Below are positions 48,901 through 60,271 of a stretch of DNA of 64,000 nt, piece after piece. Each line of letters opens with the position of its first letter. Position 1 is the first letter of the stretch. The position numbers were made by a program, and so were the translations under genes. The notes beneath the pieces are model-generated. The model ran no database searches and was not told where the DNA came from. It saw nothing but the letters and a program-made list of their open reading frames with translations. The DNA lies in NCBI RefSeq assembly GCF_036711975.1, contig NC_091966.1:35037501-35101500 (forward strand). Direction: 5' to 3'. The stretch is from Onthophagus taurus (taxonomy: Eukaryota; Arthropoda; Insecta; Coleoptera; Scarabaeidae).

Positions 48901-49250
48901 AACAAATATAGTTTAATTCTTATTTGCTATTATTACAATTAAAGTTTGACTAAATTATTTACATGTGTCATTTAAAATGTTAAAACAGCAAATTAATGTA
49001 TCATTAATATAAAAAAGAATATTTTAATTGATAATTCGATATAAATTAACCATTTTAGATCATTCAATTCATATTTCTCAATATTTATACTTATATCTCT
49101 ATTAATTACTTGTTTTATTGTTATAACTCGACAGAGCTTTTTAAATTTTTTAATTAAATTTGAATTGATTACAAAATAATTTTTATACAGTTTGTCATAA
49201 ATCGACATAAAACACCTACATAAAATTGTTTTTTTAATAACAAAAAAATA

Positions 49251-51791
49251 TTAGGAATGATTTTTCTTTTTATTGGAGGTTGTAGTTAATTCCATAATCG
49301 AATCTAAAATTCTCTTTTTCTTCTCCAATTCATCGCAAGCCTCTTTTAAATCTTCCCGACAGTGCACCAACTCGGCACCTTTAAGTGCCGCCTCTTGTTC
49401 AACTTTAAATAATTGCTAAAAAAAAAAATTTATTTATTTTTAAATAAAAAAAGATTATTTTATATTTTTACCGATTTTAATGATTCGACATTTGCGGATG
49501 AAACCGATAATCTTTCCTTTAATTCATCGTGAGCTTTCTCTTTTTTAACTAAATTTTCTCTTAAAGCTTGTTGATATGTCATTCTTTTTTCTAATTCTTC
49601 CTCAACAATTTTTTTCGCAACTTGACATTCATCCAAAGCAATCGTTTTTTCTTTTAAACTTTTTTCTGTCGTTTCAACTTGACCGGTTAAAAACTTAACT
49701 TTACCTTTAGCAGCATCTAATCGTACGACTAATTCTTTAGTTCTTTCAGACATTTTATTATTTTCTTTCGTCGCTTCTTCTTGGCCTTGTTGAGCGTGAA
49801 ATAAAAGTTGTGTCGTTCTTGATAGCTCAGCTTTTAATTGAGCGATGCGTTGTTCTAAATGAGTACATCTTTGTGATGCAGCTTCCATGCTGGCTAAAGC
49901 GGCGCGTTCGGCGTGTCCCATCGTGGCTAATTTGTATTCGTATAATTCCATGACTTCTGATGTAGCTACTTTAGATAAATTATTTTGTACAATCGTTTCT
50001 TTTAAGTTATTAATTATTTTATCGATTTCTTCGGATTGCGCAACTGACATTTTTGGGAACCAAAAGTTTTCCATTAACTGTTGGGATGTAAATCCGTCTT
50101 TTTCGCCGACGATAAGAGTTGATTGTATTAAAGTCATTGCTTTTGCTAAATCTTCGCGTGGGAATGAAGGAAGTGAAATTAAATTGAGTACATGAAACCG
50201 AACATTTTCTGATGTGTTATACACAGCTTGGGCGATTAATATTTGAATTTCTCGATTTTTAAATAATTCGGTACGCAATTGAAACCATTCTTCGTTAAAT
50301 TCCGCTAACTTTGTAACCAAAAATAAAGCGTTTGCGAATAAGGTTATCATCTCAACTGAATAAAATTCGTTTTGTTTATTTTGTTTTTCACCTAATAATG
50401 GCTCAAACACTTTTCTTATGTGTTGTTCTTTGAAACAGTTTAAAATGTTTTCGCGTAATGCCTCAATTTGCACCAAACAAGCTAATAATTCCATTAAACA
50501 CGATAATTTTTTGTTGTATTCGAGATTTCGTGGGGTTTCAATCGAGTTTAATTCCAATTCGATTAAAAATATCGATAATTTTGGGAGCATCATTTCTAAT
50601 AGTTTTAAATTTGGATTTTTTGAATTAATTGTTATTGCTTTAAGTATTAATAAAGCCTGAGATGAAACCGTTTCGTGCGATAAAAATTGTAATGCTAATT
50701 TTATCATGCGATCATAAAAGCACTCAGTTTTTGGTAATTTCTGATTTACTAAACATGTTAAGAATTGAAGCAGTAATTTTACACATTCCGGTTCAGAAAC
50801 TGTTGCATCCCCTGAGTTGAAAATGTTATTTTCAACCGATTTTAATAAAGTTTCTAATTCATTTTCGTATGGTTCAAAAGACAACAAAAAATTGACTTGA
50901 TTACTTTGTATTTTTATGTCTAAGAAAAATTCTACGGTATGCCGTAGCAAAATAATGTCTTTTTCAATGAAAGCCTCCCGTGTTGACTTAAAAGTTAAAC
51001 TTGTTAAATGTAATAAAGACTCCTCCGGTATTTTTCCATTGAGGTTATCACAAATTATTAATAATTTACAAATATGGACTTCCAATTTAGCACCCTAAAT
51101 CATAAAAATGAAATTAAATATACTTAAAACATCAAAATTACAACTTAAATCTTACCTTTAAAGACATTAAATACCTAATAAATTCTTTTATATCAACACA
51201 CCTCGATAAAGTGTATAAAGCAGGCAAATTTTTGTAACACAAATTAACTAAAACCCCTAAAGACAACGACATGATGTCTTCTAACCCACTTTTAATCCAT
51301 TTTATAAGGGTAGACATTAAATGTACTAAATGGGGAATCTGCCACAAGATTTTAATTCCACCTGTTAACTCTTGCAGTAATGATAACAACCGTATTTTCT
51401 TTTCTTTCGACAAATGGTCTCCTAATAATCTTGATAAAGGTGGCAAAAAGTGATATGTTTCTATTAAAGCCACTCTCGCGGCATAATTACGACAACAAGT
51501 GTTCAAAACACTTACACAACACCACGCAATTGGAGATCTCGCCTCAAGGCATGTTAACAATTCGTGAAGACTCACAAAAAATTCACAAGCGACGCTTGTG
51601 TGTGGGTCAAAAATGCTTAAATCGATTGTTACGCATAAAATCTGTAAATGTCTGGTTAAAAGGCTTGCGGTTTCTTCTGTACTGTTGTTACAATAATCTC
51701 TTGTGGCGTTTATGAACATTTTCATGTTGTATTGCTTGGATTCGGATAATTCGAGGTCTGATTTGCTGTTAAATGATTTTACGTTGTTCAT
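49251..51791 (-). CDS. CIP2A: CIP2A homologue (inhibitor of protein phosphatase 2A)
   Basis: Minus-strand exons 51791-51156, 51094-49472 and 49415-49251 join in phase to 807 residues. In vertebrates CIP2A inhibits PP2A and, with TOPBP1, tethers broken chromosomes in mitosis. The N-terminal two thirds is an all-helical armadillo-like region; SLGVLVNLCYKNLPALYTLS followed by KEFIRYLMSLK is the segment most like the vertebrate protein. From about residue 590 (YEYKLATMGHAERAAL) to the end it is a long coiled coil rich in Glu, Lys and Leu heptads. It is about 100 residues shorter than human CIP2A (905). The start ATG gives a reasonable N-terminus but is not proven. Identity rests on recognition by eye. 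Confidence 0.8.
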
Positions 51792-52534
51792 TTTAAATAA
51801 ACTCCGATTTTCTTTCTAATTAGAATAATATAAATTAAAAGCACAGCACAATGTTTTTATAAAAGATACAAAAGGACAAAAAACGTCCACCAAGTTTTAA
51901 ATTGTAACGGAAATGTCAAAATGCAAAAACATAACAAATTTAAAAAAATAAAAGTAACTAACATAAAAATAATAACTTTTTTTGTAATTTTGAATTATTT
52001 ATGTTTTTTGTATTCTATATATTTATTCATGTACAAATATTGAATGTTTTTAGGATTTATAGCTGATTATGATATTAAAAAAAAGCGAGAAGATGAAGTT
52101 ATTAAAATGATAAAAACATCAATGAAGAAGAGTATGTGAAGAAAAAAATTTATGAATTAACTAAATTAAGAGAGATGATGATAAAAATGTTAAGGGTAGA
52201 TGATTGAACGAGAAAATATGAGGAATACGGAGTGCGGAGTGTAGTGCTAAAAGAAGAATATATTGATATACAGGTGTATCTAAATTGATGCGAAAGATTT
52301 TAAGGGTTTAAGCAATTAATTTTAAGATTTTTTATAAGATTTTCATATACCTTTTTGGTCAAAACCCCTTCTCCTCCAAGTTATAGCCCTCTAAAGTTAA
52401 GGGTAAAAACCTGCAACTTTCTTATCTTTTGACATTTTGTTAGTTTGATCACAAAAAATAAAATAATGCTGAGATCAATTTGAGATAACTTCATTTTTTT
52501 GACTAATAATAACCAATCTCTGAATTAATTCACC

Positions 52535-52735
52535 TGAGCCTGTGTATTATTTTGTTTTTTTGTGATCAAACTAACAATTTTAGGAGAAAATGTCAAGAGA
52601 CAAAAAAGTTGCGTATTGAATCCCACTATTTAAATCAAGTTTTTAAATAGAAAAATGTAGACGTATTAAAAAGTTCTAATGCAAAGTATTATGGGGTCGA
52701 TTTTTTCAGTCTCTTGTATATATTAGGGTTATCAA
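52535..52735 (+). repeat. Dispersed repeat, copy 2
   Basis: Nearly identical to 20855-21045 (for example GTCAAGAGACAAAAAAGTTG), same orientation. Located inside the level-1 element. Confidence 0.75.
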
Positions 52736-53266
52736 AATCGCCAAAAAATGTCACCTTATTATACTCTGTTTTTAAACCAGGAGGAGTAAACGCGAAAGTC
52801 AGATTTACACTAGGAAATATCACCAAAAAATATCACTAGATATTTTGGCGGTAAATTTAAATTAATAATAATTATTATTTATTTATTTACTTATTATTGT
52901 ATTCATTTTCGTTTGTTATCGTCAACACTAAACATACAAATTAACATTGAAGTTATGAGTGTATTTATTTCAAAATATAATAAAGAAGGGTTTAAGAACA
53001 CAAAATTTACAATAATGACACGAAACTGTCGAATGGGGTCATACACGATTTTTTTTTTATTATATTTTCTGAAAGTTTATATAAAAATATAGTTACCGTT
53101 ATTTTTTTTTTTTAATATTTTCGAACAAAGTCATTGTTAAAAAAATTATTGAAAATTTATATACCCATTTGCGCTTTTAAAATTCCCGCGTTGATGACGT
53201 ACGATTCTCACTTTTGCGTCCCCTGCTACCCGCTCAAATGCGAGAAAGAGATGAACGTCATTTAGG

Positions 53267-56200
53267 CATATATATACTATCTCCTATATTGCTGACTAGG
53301 AGAGCGATTACAAGCCGATGTTAGAGTGCAAACATATATATCTGCACTTGTCTTTGATCTCTACCCCGTACGCATGCGTGAGTATCAACTGCTACGTAAG
53401 CGCCACCTAGCGTAAACATTTGCTGCCATTTCCGCCATTTCTGTTTTGGTTTGTTTTTGGAGTGTTCAGCGTGGTGTTACTATTGTGTTATTAAGTGTTT
53501 ATTATTGACTATTTTCTTTTTTTTAATATTAGTGTTTGTACATAATTTTATAGACGTACGGTAAGAAATTATAATAATAAAAATATCTGGTGTAGGTATG
53601 TACATGTTATTTTCTTTCAGTGTTATTTTGTTCTAAATTTACTGCATGTAAGCAATGCCTCCTGTCCGGTGTTGTATATGTAGAAAGGGCCCTCCAGCAA
53701 CCTTGCATGTGTAAGTAAATATTTATATATCAATACAGGGTAATTTCTATTTTAATTTCTCTTAACATCATCAATATCGTTGCAGTTTTCCAAAAGATAA
53801 TGTACAGCTTGCTTCGTGGAAGCAAATATGTAACTACGACGACAGAGATAACGTTTCTAAACTTAAAATATGCTCAAATCATTTTTTACCACAAGATTAT
53901 TTTGAGCCAAACGCCAAGAAATTGGGTGGTGCATTAAGGTTAAGACCTAATACAGTTCCGTCTGTGTCTGTGCCGAATCAACTCACAAGATGTGAACCGA
54001 CAGATGTTGCTTTTGAGAATATAACATCAGAAGTTGCAAAATTGCCAGAGGTACTATCGCCTACAATGCAATCAATAGATACAACACAGTTGATTCGAAA
54101 GCAATTATTTCCTACTACGACACAATCAGTAGAAGTGACTACATCAAGTATTAATACTGAATTGGGTATGTATTGCTTTATAAATAAATTGTTGCTTCAG
54201 TGTATGTTTGATGTTACCCTGAATTGTTCCCAGTCTGTTAAGTGTAGAACACTATTTAAACGCAATACTTAACCCTTTTTTAGATGAAACTCTACCATGT
54301 ACTCCCAAGAAAAGAAAATTTTACTCTCCTCGTTATGTTGGCGAAATAACTTCTGCTGATGTAGCTACTCCTCGAAGAGCTAAACGGGTAGTGGCTTTAG
54401 CACAAGCTGATATAAAAAAGAAAGCACGACAAATTAAAACTCTACAAGGAAAAGTGGGAAGATTACAGAAAAAAGTTTCATCGTTGCAGGGACTTATCAA
54501 ACATCTAAGGGCAGGGAATATTCTATCTGAAGATGCTGGCGATACATTGATGGTACATTTGTGATCTTTATCTTATTAATTATCTTCCAAGTCTTCTTTC
54601 ACAACTTTTTTCAGTTATTTATACTGTGGGTTAACCTTCAATATCTAACATTTATTCTTTTTTTTATTGTTATTTATATTTATATATGAGGCATTTAGTA
54701 GTTAAAGGTTAAATGAGACATTAGTTTCAAATCCAATAGTAGAATATAGATCACTATTAAAAAATGTTTTTGGAAAAACTAAAAACTAATTAATAACATT
54801 ACTTGTATACATATTTTATCTTCTATTCATTTATAAATAGGTTATTAACAGATCAATACTTAATGTAAACTAAAAGTTTATGTAAATGTGGACAAATCAT
54901 TTAAAAGCGTTGTAAATTAGTTTTTCATTAATGTAATTGGGTTGATAGTTGTAATTAGTAGTTTAAGAAATTTTTTTTCATCTTAGAATTTGTTGGCACT
55001 TAATTCCTCTTTTTTAAGGAAAACTATTAATAATTAATCAGAAAACAAATAAGCTTAAACAATTAAAATTAATATTACGGTGTAATAAATATTAAAGGCA
55101 AGTTAATATGTTGTTATAGGATATATTACCAGATAGCGTGAAACAGTTAATTGGAAGAAAGTTGCAGACAAAGAGGAGGCGATTTGCACTGGAACTGCGA
55201 GCATTTGCTTTAACTTTACAATTTTATTCTGCGAAAGCTTATAGTTATGTTCGAAGAACGTGGCAAAACTTGTTGCCTCATCCATCCACACTTCGTGCAT
55301 GGTATGCTGTTGTTGATGGCAAACCTGGTTTTACCTCTGAGGCATTATCCGCCATTCGTGTGCAAGCCTCTACAAAAAATATTTTGATAAACCTCGTCAT
55401 AGATGAAATGGCGTTACGAGAACAAAGGATTTTTGACAAAAACAGATTTTATGGAGGAGTGGATCTTGGAACTAGTACTTCAAATCAAGATAGTGATAAT
55501 ATTCAATTAGCTAAAAATGCCCTGGTTTTTATGGCGGTCTGTGTGAACGGCGGATGGAAGGTTCCGGTGGCATATTTTCTGATTAAAGGCCTTACCAGCT
55601 CAGAAAGAGCCAATTTATTAAAAACATGCCTGGAGCTATTACATGAGACTGGTGCGCATGTTAGATCAATTACCTTCGATGGCGCATCAGTTAATTTAGG
55701 AATGTGTAACAATATGGGGGCCAATTTTAATTTTTCCTCTAAGAATTTTAAACCCTGGATCGAGCACCCTATCACAAAGAAGAACATCTACATTTTTTTT
55801 GATGCTTGTCACATGATAAAGCTTGTGAGAAACACGCTGGGTGACAAAGGCTTAATTGTAGATGGTGACAATAAAAAAATTAACTGGTTACATATAACAG
55901 AATTAAATAAAATTCAATTAAAAGAAGGCTTGCACTTAGCCACCAAAATTACAACAAAACACATAAAGTATTACGACAATCGTATGAATGTTAAATTGGC
56001 CACTCAAACATTGGGCAAAAGTGTATACAATGCATTACTATTTTTAAAACAAACAAAGTACAATCCCGTCACATTTGATGAGTGTGAAGGCACTGCTAAT
56101 TTTTGCCTAATGTGTAACAATATATTTGATATGTTGAATTGTCGGAATAAATTTTCAAAACACAATGAATTTAATCGTCCACTATCAAATGAAACAATTG

Positions 56201-57224
56201 AAAATTGTAGAGAAAAAGCAAATATATTAATTAAATATATTGTAGCTCTTAAAGATCCTCATGGGATTAAACTTATAGATGGTCCACGAAAAATTGGATT
56301 TTTAGGCTTAGTCATAGACCTTACTAATGTATTTAAATATTTTGAAGATATAAAAGATATTATAGATTATCTTCTAACATTTAAATTAAGCCAAGATTTT
56401 ATCGAGACGTATTTTAGCGCTATCAGAAGTCGTGGTGGCTTCAATAATAATCCGAATGCCAAGCAATTTGAAAGTGCCTTCAGACGCTTATTAATTAGAA
56501 GCGAAATAAAAATTTTTGATAATTCGAATTGCTTGGCAGACGGATTAGATATTTTACACATATCATCAAAACGAAGCCAATATGTATGTCCATTACAAGA
56601 AAGTTGTGAAAACATTTCCGCTGATGTGTTCGATCACGATTATGTAAATACAATGTGGAAATTTAATAACTATGTAGAAAATGTGATAGAATACATCAGC
56701 GGATTTGTTGTTAACAAAATTTTAGCGTCAAATATGTGCACTTTTTGTAAAAGGTATTTAGTATCTAGTGAAAAAAATTGTTTATTGATTAATTTAAAAA
56801 ATGAGGGAAAGCTAATTTATCCCTCAAAAGATGTTACTACAATTTGTCAGATTGCCGAAAGGGTTTATAGAGAGAACATAACTAAAATATTCAGCACCAA
56901 TATTAAGAGTGTTATGATAAACAATGTTGTCCGGAGGTGTTATCGTTTAGTATTCAATAATCAAGATTTAATAACGCACGTACAAAGCCAAGATTATTTA
57001 GATAATCACATATCACAATTAATAAAAATAATTGTTGATAAATATTACGTTATACGACTGTTTCATGAGTGTAAATTAAATTCTTCAAAAAATGAGTATG
57101 TTCGCTCAAAATATCATAGATTAATTCTTTTTAAGAATCAATAAATAAATTCAAAATGACTAGTTTTCTTATTAGTTCCTATTTTTATTAGGGAGTAAGC
57201 AATATAGGAGATAGTATATATATG
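53267..57224 (+). mobile_element. P-type DNA transposon, apparently complete (level 4)
   Basis: 3958 bp. Ends match as 31-bp inverted repeats at 30 of 31 positions (CATATATATACTATCTCCTA..GCTGACT), the same repeat length as the Drosophila P element. The flanks are an exact 8-bp direct repeat CATTTAGG (53259-53266 and 57225-57232), the P-type signature. It encodes one intact spliced THAP transposase (53655-57144). Two nonautonomous elements with the same ends lie at 41212-44326 and 42427-43106. The exact duplication and open frame suggest recent, possibly still possible, mobility; this is inference. Confidence 0.95.
53655..57144 (+). CDS. P-element/THAP9-type transposase
   Basis: Exons 53655-53710, 53786-54165, 54284-54552 and 55120-57144 join in phase to 909 residues, close to THAP9 (903) and longer than Drosophila P transposase (751). 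Residues 1-85 are a THAP DNA-binding domain: zinc ligands Cys6, Cys9, Cys48, His51, the conserved Trp30 and the C-terminal Pro. A basic, leucine-rich coiled coil follows (about 190-230), as used for dimerisation. The catalytic RNase H-like fold shows Asp330 (INLVIDEM), Asp422 (SITFDGAS) and Glu664 (QDFIETYFSAIRSRGGF), with the GTP-domain insertion between. FDACHMIKLVRN is the usual D..H..K motif. No internal stops. Retaining the third intron would stop the protein three codons on, leaving only THAP and coiled coil. Confidence 0.93.
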
Positions 57225-57899
57225 CATTTAGGTTGTATTGAAAAGAGATAGAGTGTTTGTAGGTTATGTTTATTATGTTTTGTTCATGGATGTAATAGAG
57301 ACACTCTATTACATCCATGGTTTTATTTTGACACTGTCACACCGCAAGCGCTATCTAACGGACAATTTAACTTGTTTTAGGCAGTGCGGTTCCTACGTCA
57401 CAGAAAAGCCGCGAAATTATTTCGTTTGAATATTTGCTATTTTTCACTTCAAATTACGCAAAATATAAAATTGATCAAAATATTTCTTTTACTTTGTGTT
57501 CATGCATATACTTGCATATATCGTTTGACATAAAAATTTTCTCTAAATTTAATAAGTGTGTATGACCCCATTGTCAATAACCAAAAAAAAATTGAAAAAA
57601 AAAAAATCAAAATTGCCTGTGTGTGAACCTTCCTCGCATTCAACCAATCACGTGCAAGGTCAATCTGGTGACAAATTTAAAATACTCCTCCTGGTTTAAA
57701 AACAGAGTATAGTAATAGTTATCTGCCAAATTTCATCCTTCCAAATTCCTCCATAGTGGATTTATTAAAGAAATACAATTTTTTTCCCCTAATTTTAGAG
57801 GGCTGTAACTTGGAGGAGAAGTGGTCATAACCCCCGTAACTTAATTTTTGCTGAAAAATCACCCCTTAAAATCTTTCGCATCAATTTAGATAAATCCTG

Positions 57900-58329
57900 T
57901 ATATCTAGACGAAAGTTGAGTAAAATTTTTGGAGGATAAGGAGGCAACCTCAATGGAAATTCTTACAACAAAGTTAAAAGATATAGATAATTTATAGACC
58001 GATGTAGTCAATGGCACTTTATTTGAAGGGTACAGTGTTAATTGCTAAAAAAAGCTTCCAATTAAAATTACTTAAAAACTAAAAGCACATGTCTTATCAA
58101 AATCAACTTAGTTTTGTGTGTAGAATCAGAATACGCAATAAAAACTATATCATTCCATTTAAAATAACATAAGTTTATTTCGGTAGGTCGTTATGGAACA
58201 CCTACCTGTATGTATAAAAATATTTTCCGTTTATAGTTTCCTACAACTTTTATCTAAGGAAGAACGTAGCGTATATCGGATCCTTAATGCCATTTATGTA
58301 CTTTGTTGCTTACGTGGGACACCTGTCTA
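57900..58329. other. Intergenic, unclassified
   Basis: AT-rich. An imperfect copy of TACCTGTA/TACAGG type ends appears near 58200, without a clear partner. No gene seen. Confidence 0.3.
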
Positions 58330-58935
58330 TATTCAACTTTAAACATATTAGAATGAAAAGAAACTTGAGAAAAACTGGTAAAACATCCGATCGCCTTTAG
58401 ATAAAATCCTATTTAATCGAGCCACTCACCAAATAAAAAACGCCTTATCTGTGTATAAAAATAAATCACTACAATGTTTTTTGGAAAACCCAACAAATAC
58501 TTTTGATGCGAACTACTCCATGTGGAAGCTAAATAAATCCATTAATCAATCAAAATAATGTTGATCATAATGCAACATGGTGAATGGAACATAAAGCGAT
58601 AAAAACAAAAACCTTATGTTTGCAAATGGTCTAAGTACAGTCTTTCAAGCTCATACGCGACAAATCTCTGTGGGCGAAGAGAAACAGATCATAGATATCC
58701 CTCATCACATGTGCTCGCTGTTAAGTAATTTTAAAAAGACAGATCTTACTGGTACAATCTCAAGTCTGAAAGCTATTAAGGTTTTCGGATTCGACCTTAT
58801 TACCTTTTTTTATGATCACCATAAATGATATCAAAACCTGGTAAAAGCCACAGCGAAGTTACATCTGATCGTCCTACATTATTACCGTTCCTTAGTAACA
58901 TGTTTGAAAGAATGCTTGTGATCAAAATTATCCTC
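58330..58935 (+). mobile_element. Jockey-like LINE fragment, plus strand
   Basis: Broken frames read HQIKNALSVYKNKSLQCFLE, NYSMWKLNKSINQS, then ISSLKAIKVFGFDLIT and ISKPGKSHSEVTS, LLPFLSNMFERMLV, the N-terminal part of a Jockey-type reverse transcriptase ('KAPGxDxI', 'KPGK', 'ISLLPxxSKxFE'). Stops and shifts make it dead. Confidence 0.7.
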
Positions 58936-59039
58936 CCAGAAGTCTTCCTCAAAGTGCTCTTTCCATCGGTCTAATCGGTTCTTGTACTGTGGTTAAAAGT
59001 GTCCGTTTTTACTCTTAATTTATTTATTTATTACATATT

Positions 59040-60035
59040 CAGGATGCATACAGGGAGAATATCTTCAACAAAACATCCTTTTTTTTAGTTTTTTTAAATT
59101 TAGAAAGTTGAGGATAATGTTTCCAAATAAATGTAATTTTTTGGGATTTGTCATAATTTAGGTAAAGTTTGTTGAGGCGACAGTAGTCGTGCAGGTGGTC
59201 AAGATCCTCCTGTCCGACTGCCCTGAGGCACACCGGATGTGATTGGTTTGTAACCAGATACCAAGCTACCAATCCTGACCGCCTGACTTCTGTTAGATAA
59301 ATAGGACATAATCCAGTGAACAAGACCATCTGGAATATCAAAGGAAAACAGTTTCTGTACAAGAATAGTATGATCGATTTCGTCGAAGACTTTGGAGTAG
59401 TCGGTATAGATTGCGTCAATCTGAGTATTCTCGTTTAAAGCAGAATGAATAAAGTAAGACAACAGATTAAACTCCACTGACCGCCTAGACTGGAAAACAT
59501 GTTGTTCATTGTTTATAGAGTGAGAAATAGAGGAACTAAGATAATCGTGGATAATTTTTTCAAAGTCCTTGGGGTAGCTGAATGGATAGAAATAGGACGA
59601 TAATTGGAAACAGTGGCTCTTTTAAGAATAAAGTTGGAATACCATCTGGACTAGAGCTAGAAGACCGGTCAAAATGCAACAGAACATTATGAATTGCATT
59701 AGCGGAAAACCACGGCAAAAATCCGTAGCCATGGGCAACCACTGAGCTGTCGATTGTCCCATCTACAAAAATAGAAGAGAAGTAATCCGAGAAAGCACAA
59801 CAGATCGCAGGACACGAGTCAACTATGGTTCCATCAAAGAAAGTCATTGAGGCTGGCATGCTGGATGAGGAACCCTTTTTGATATGAACAAACGACCATA
59901 TCTTCCTTAGTTTCCCCAACACATCTGCTTGAATAGAACTCATATAAGCTCTGTAATCAGCAGCTATCAATTTCTTAGATCTTTTTTTTTCACCTTTTGT
60001 AAAATTAGGTATAGCTTTTCCTTAATAATTGGGCG
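59040..60035 (-). mobile_element. Jockey/CR1-like LINE fragment, minus strand
   Basis: Minus-strand frames: 59970-59560 reads DYRAYMSSIQADVLGKLRKI, FHSDYFSSIF-like and FDRSSSSSPDGIPTLFLKEP (the linker and finger region before the reverse transcriptase), and 59477-59199 reads QIDAIYTDYSKVFDEIDHTI, MSYLSNRSQAVRIGS, TSGVPQGS (palm, ending at the GVPQGS motif). Frames are shifted relative to each other. The class matches the LINE at the right edge of the window. Confidence 0.75.
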
Positions 60036-60271
60036 ATTCATGTGCTTTGACGTGCCCCCTTGATTGCGAAATCCTGGATGACAGTGTTTTACTTAACAAT
60101 GAGGTTGTGTTTAATTTATACTCTTTGTATATGATACAATATACAATAACTACTTATTATTAAACACGATTTTTGACACACATAGAACGTTTTTTATTAA
60201 AAAATCTTTACAAAAAATACTAAACTTAACACATATTTACAAAAAAGAAATCAATAATCATTTCTTTAATG

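Larger units (their letters stand above)
53035..57569. mobile_element. GGGGTCATACAC element (level 3), carrier of the P-type element
   Basis: Ends GGGGTCATACAC and GTGTATGACCCC (12 bp complementary). Compared with the uninterrupted MITE, the target reads CGA-AT-TGTC, so the element is flanked either by a 2-bp AT duplication or, if a T/A is added to the ends, by none. Without the P-type insert it is 569 bp. It holds a hairpin at 57282-57317 (CATGGATGTAATAGAG, loop ACA, complement). Superfamily unknown. Confidence 0.75.
52762..57709. mobile_element. TACTCTG-type MITE, copy 3 (level 2)
   Basis: Third copy of the family at 27599 and 29548, with the same ends and TA flanks. It is split between 53033 and 57571 by the level-3 element; the sequence on either side joins to the intact copies. 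Confidence 0.9.
52271..57899. mobile_element. Outer TA-flanked element of the P-type nest (level 1)
   Basis: Ends CAGGTGTATCTAAATTGATGCG and near complement (CGCATCAATTTAGATAAATCCTG), flanked by TA, with further matching arms (TTGGAGGAGAAG / CTTCTCCTCCAA at about 57800 and 52367). Inside lie a copy of the 20855-21045 repeat (about 52535-52735) and the level-2 MITE. Confidence 0.8.

Noticed and set aside
53035-57569. First reading of GGGGTCATACAC as the ends of the P-type element itself
   Set aside because: The exact 8-bp CATTTAGG duplication and 31-bp ends at 53267 and 57224 show that the P-type element is a separate insert within it.
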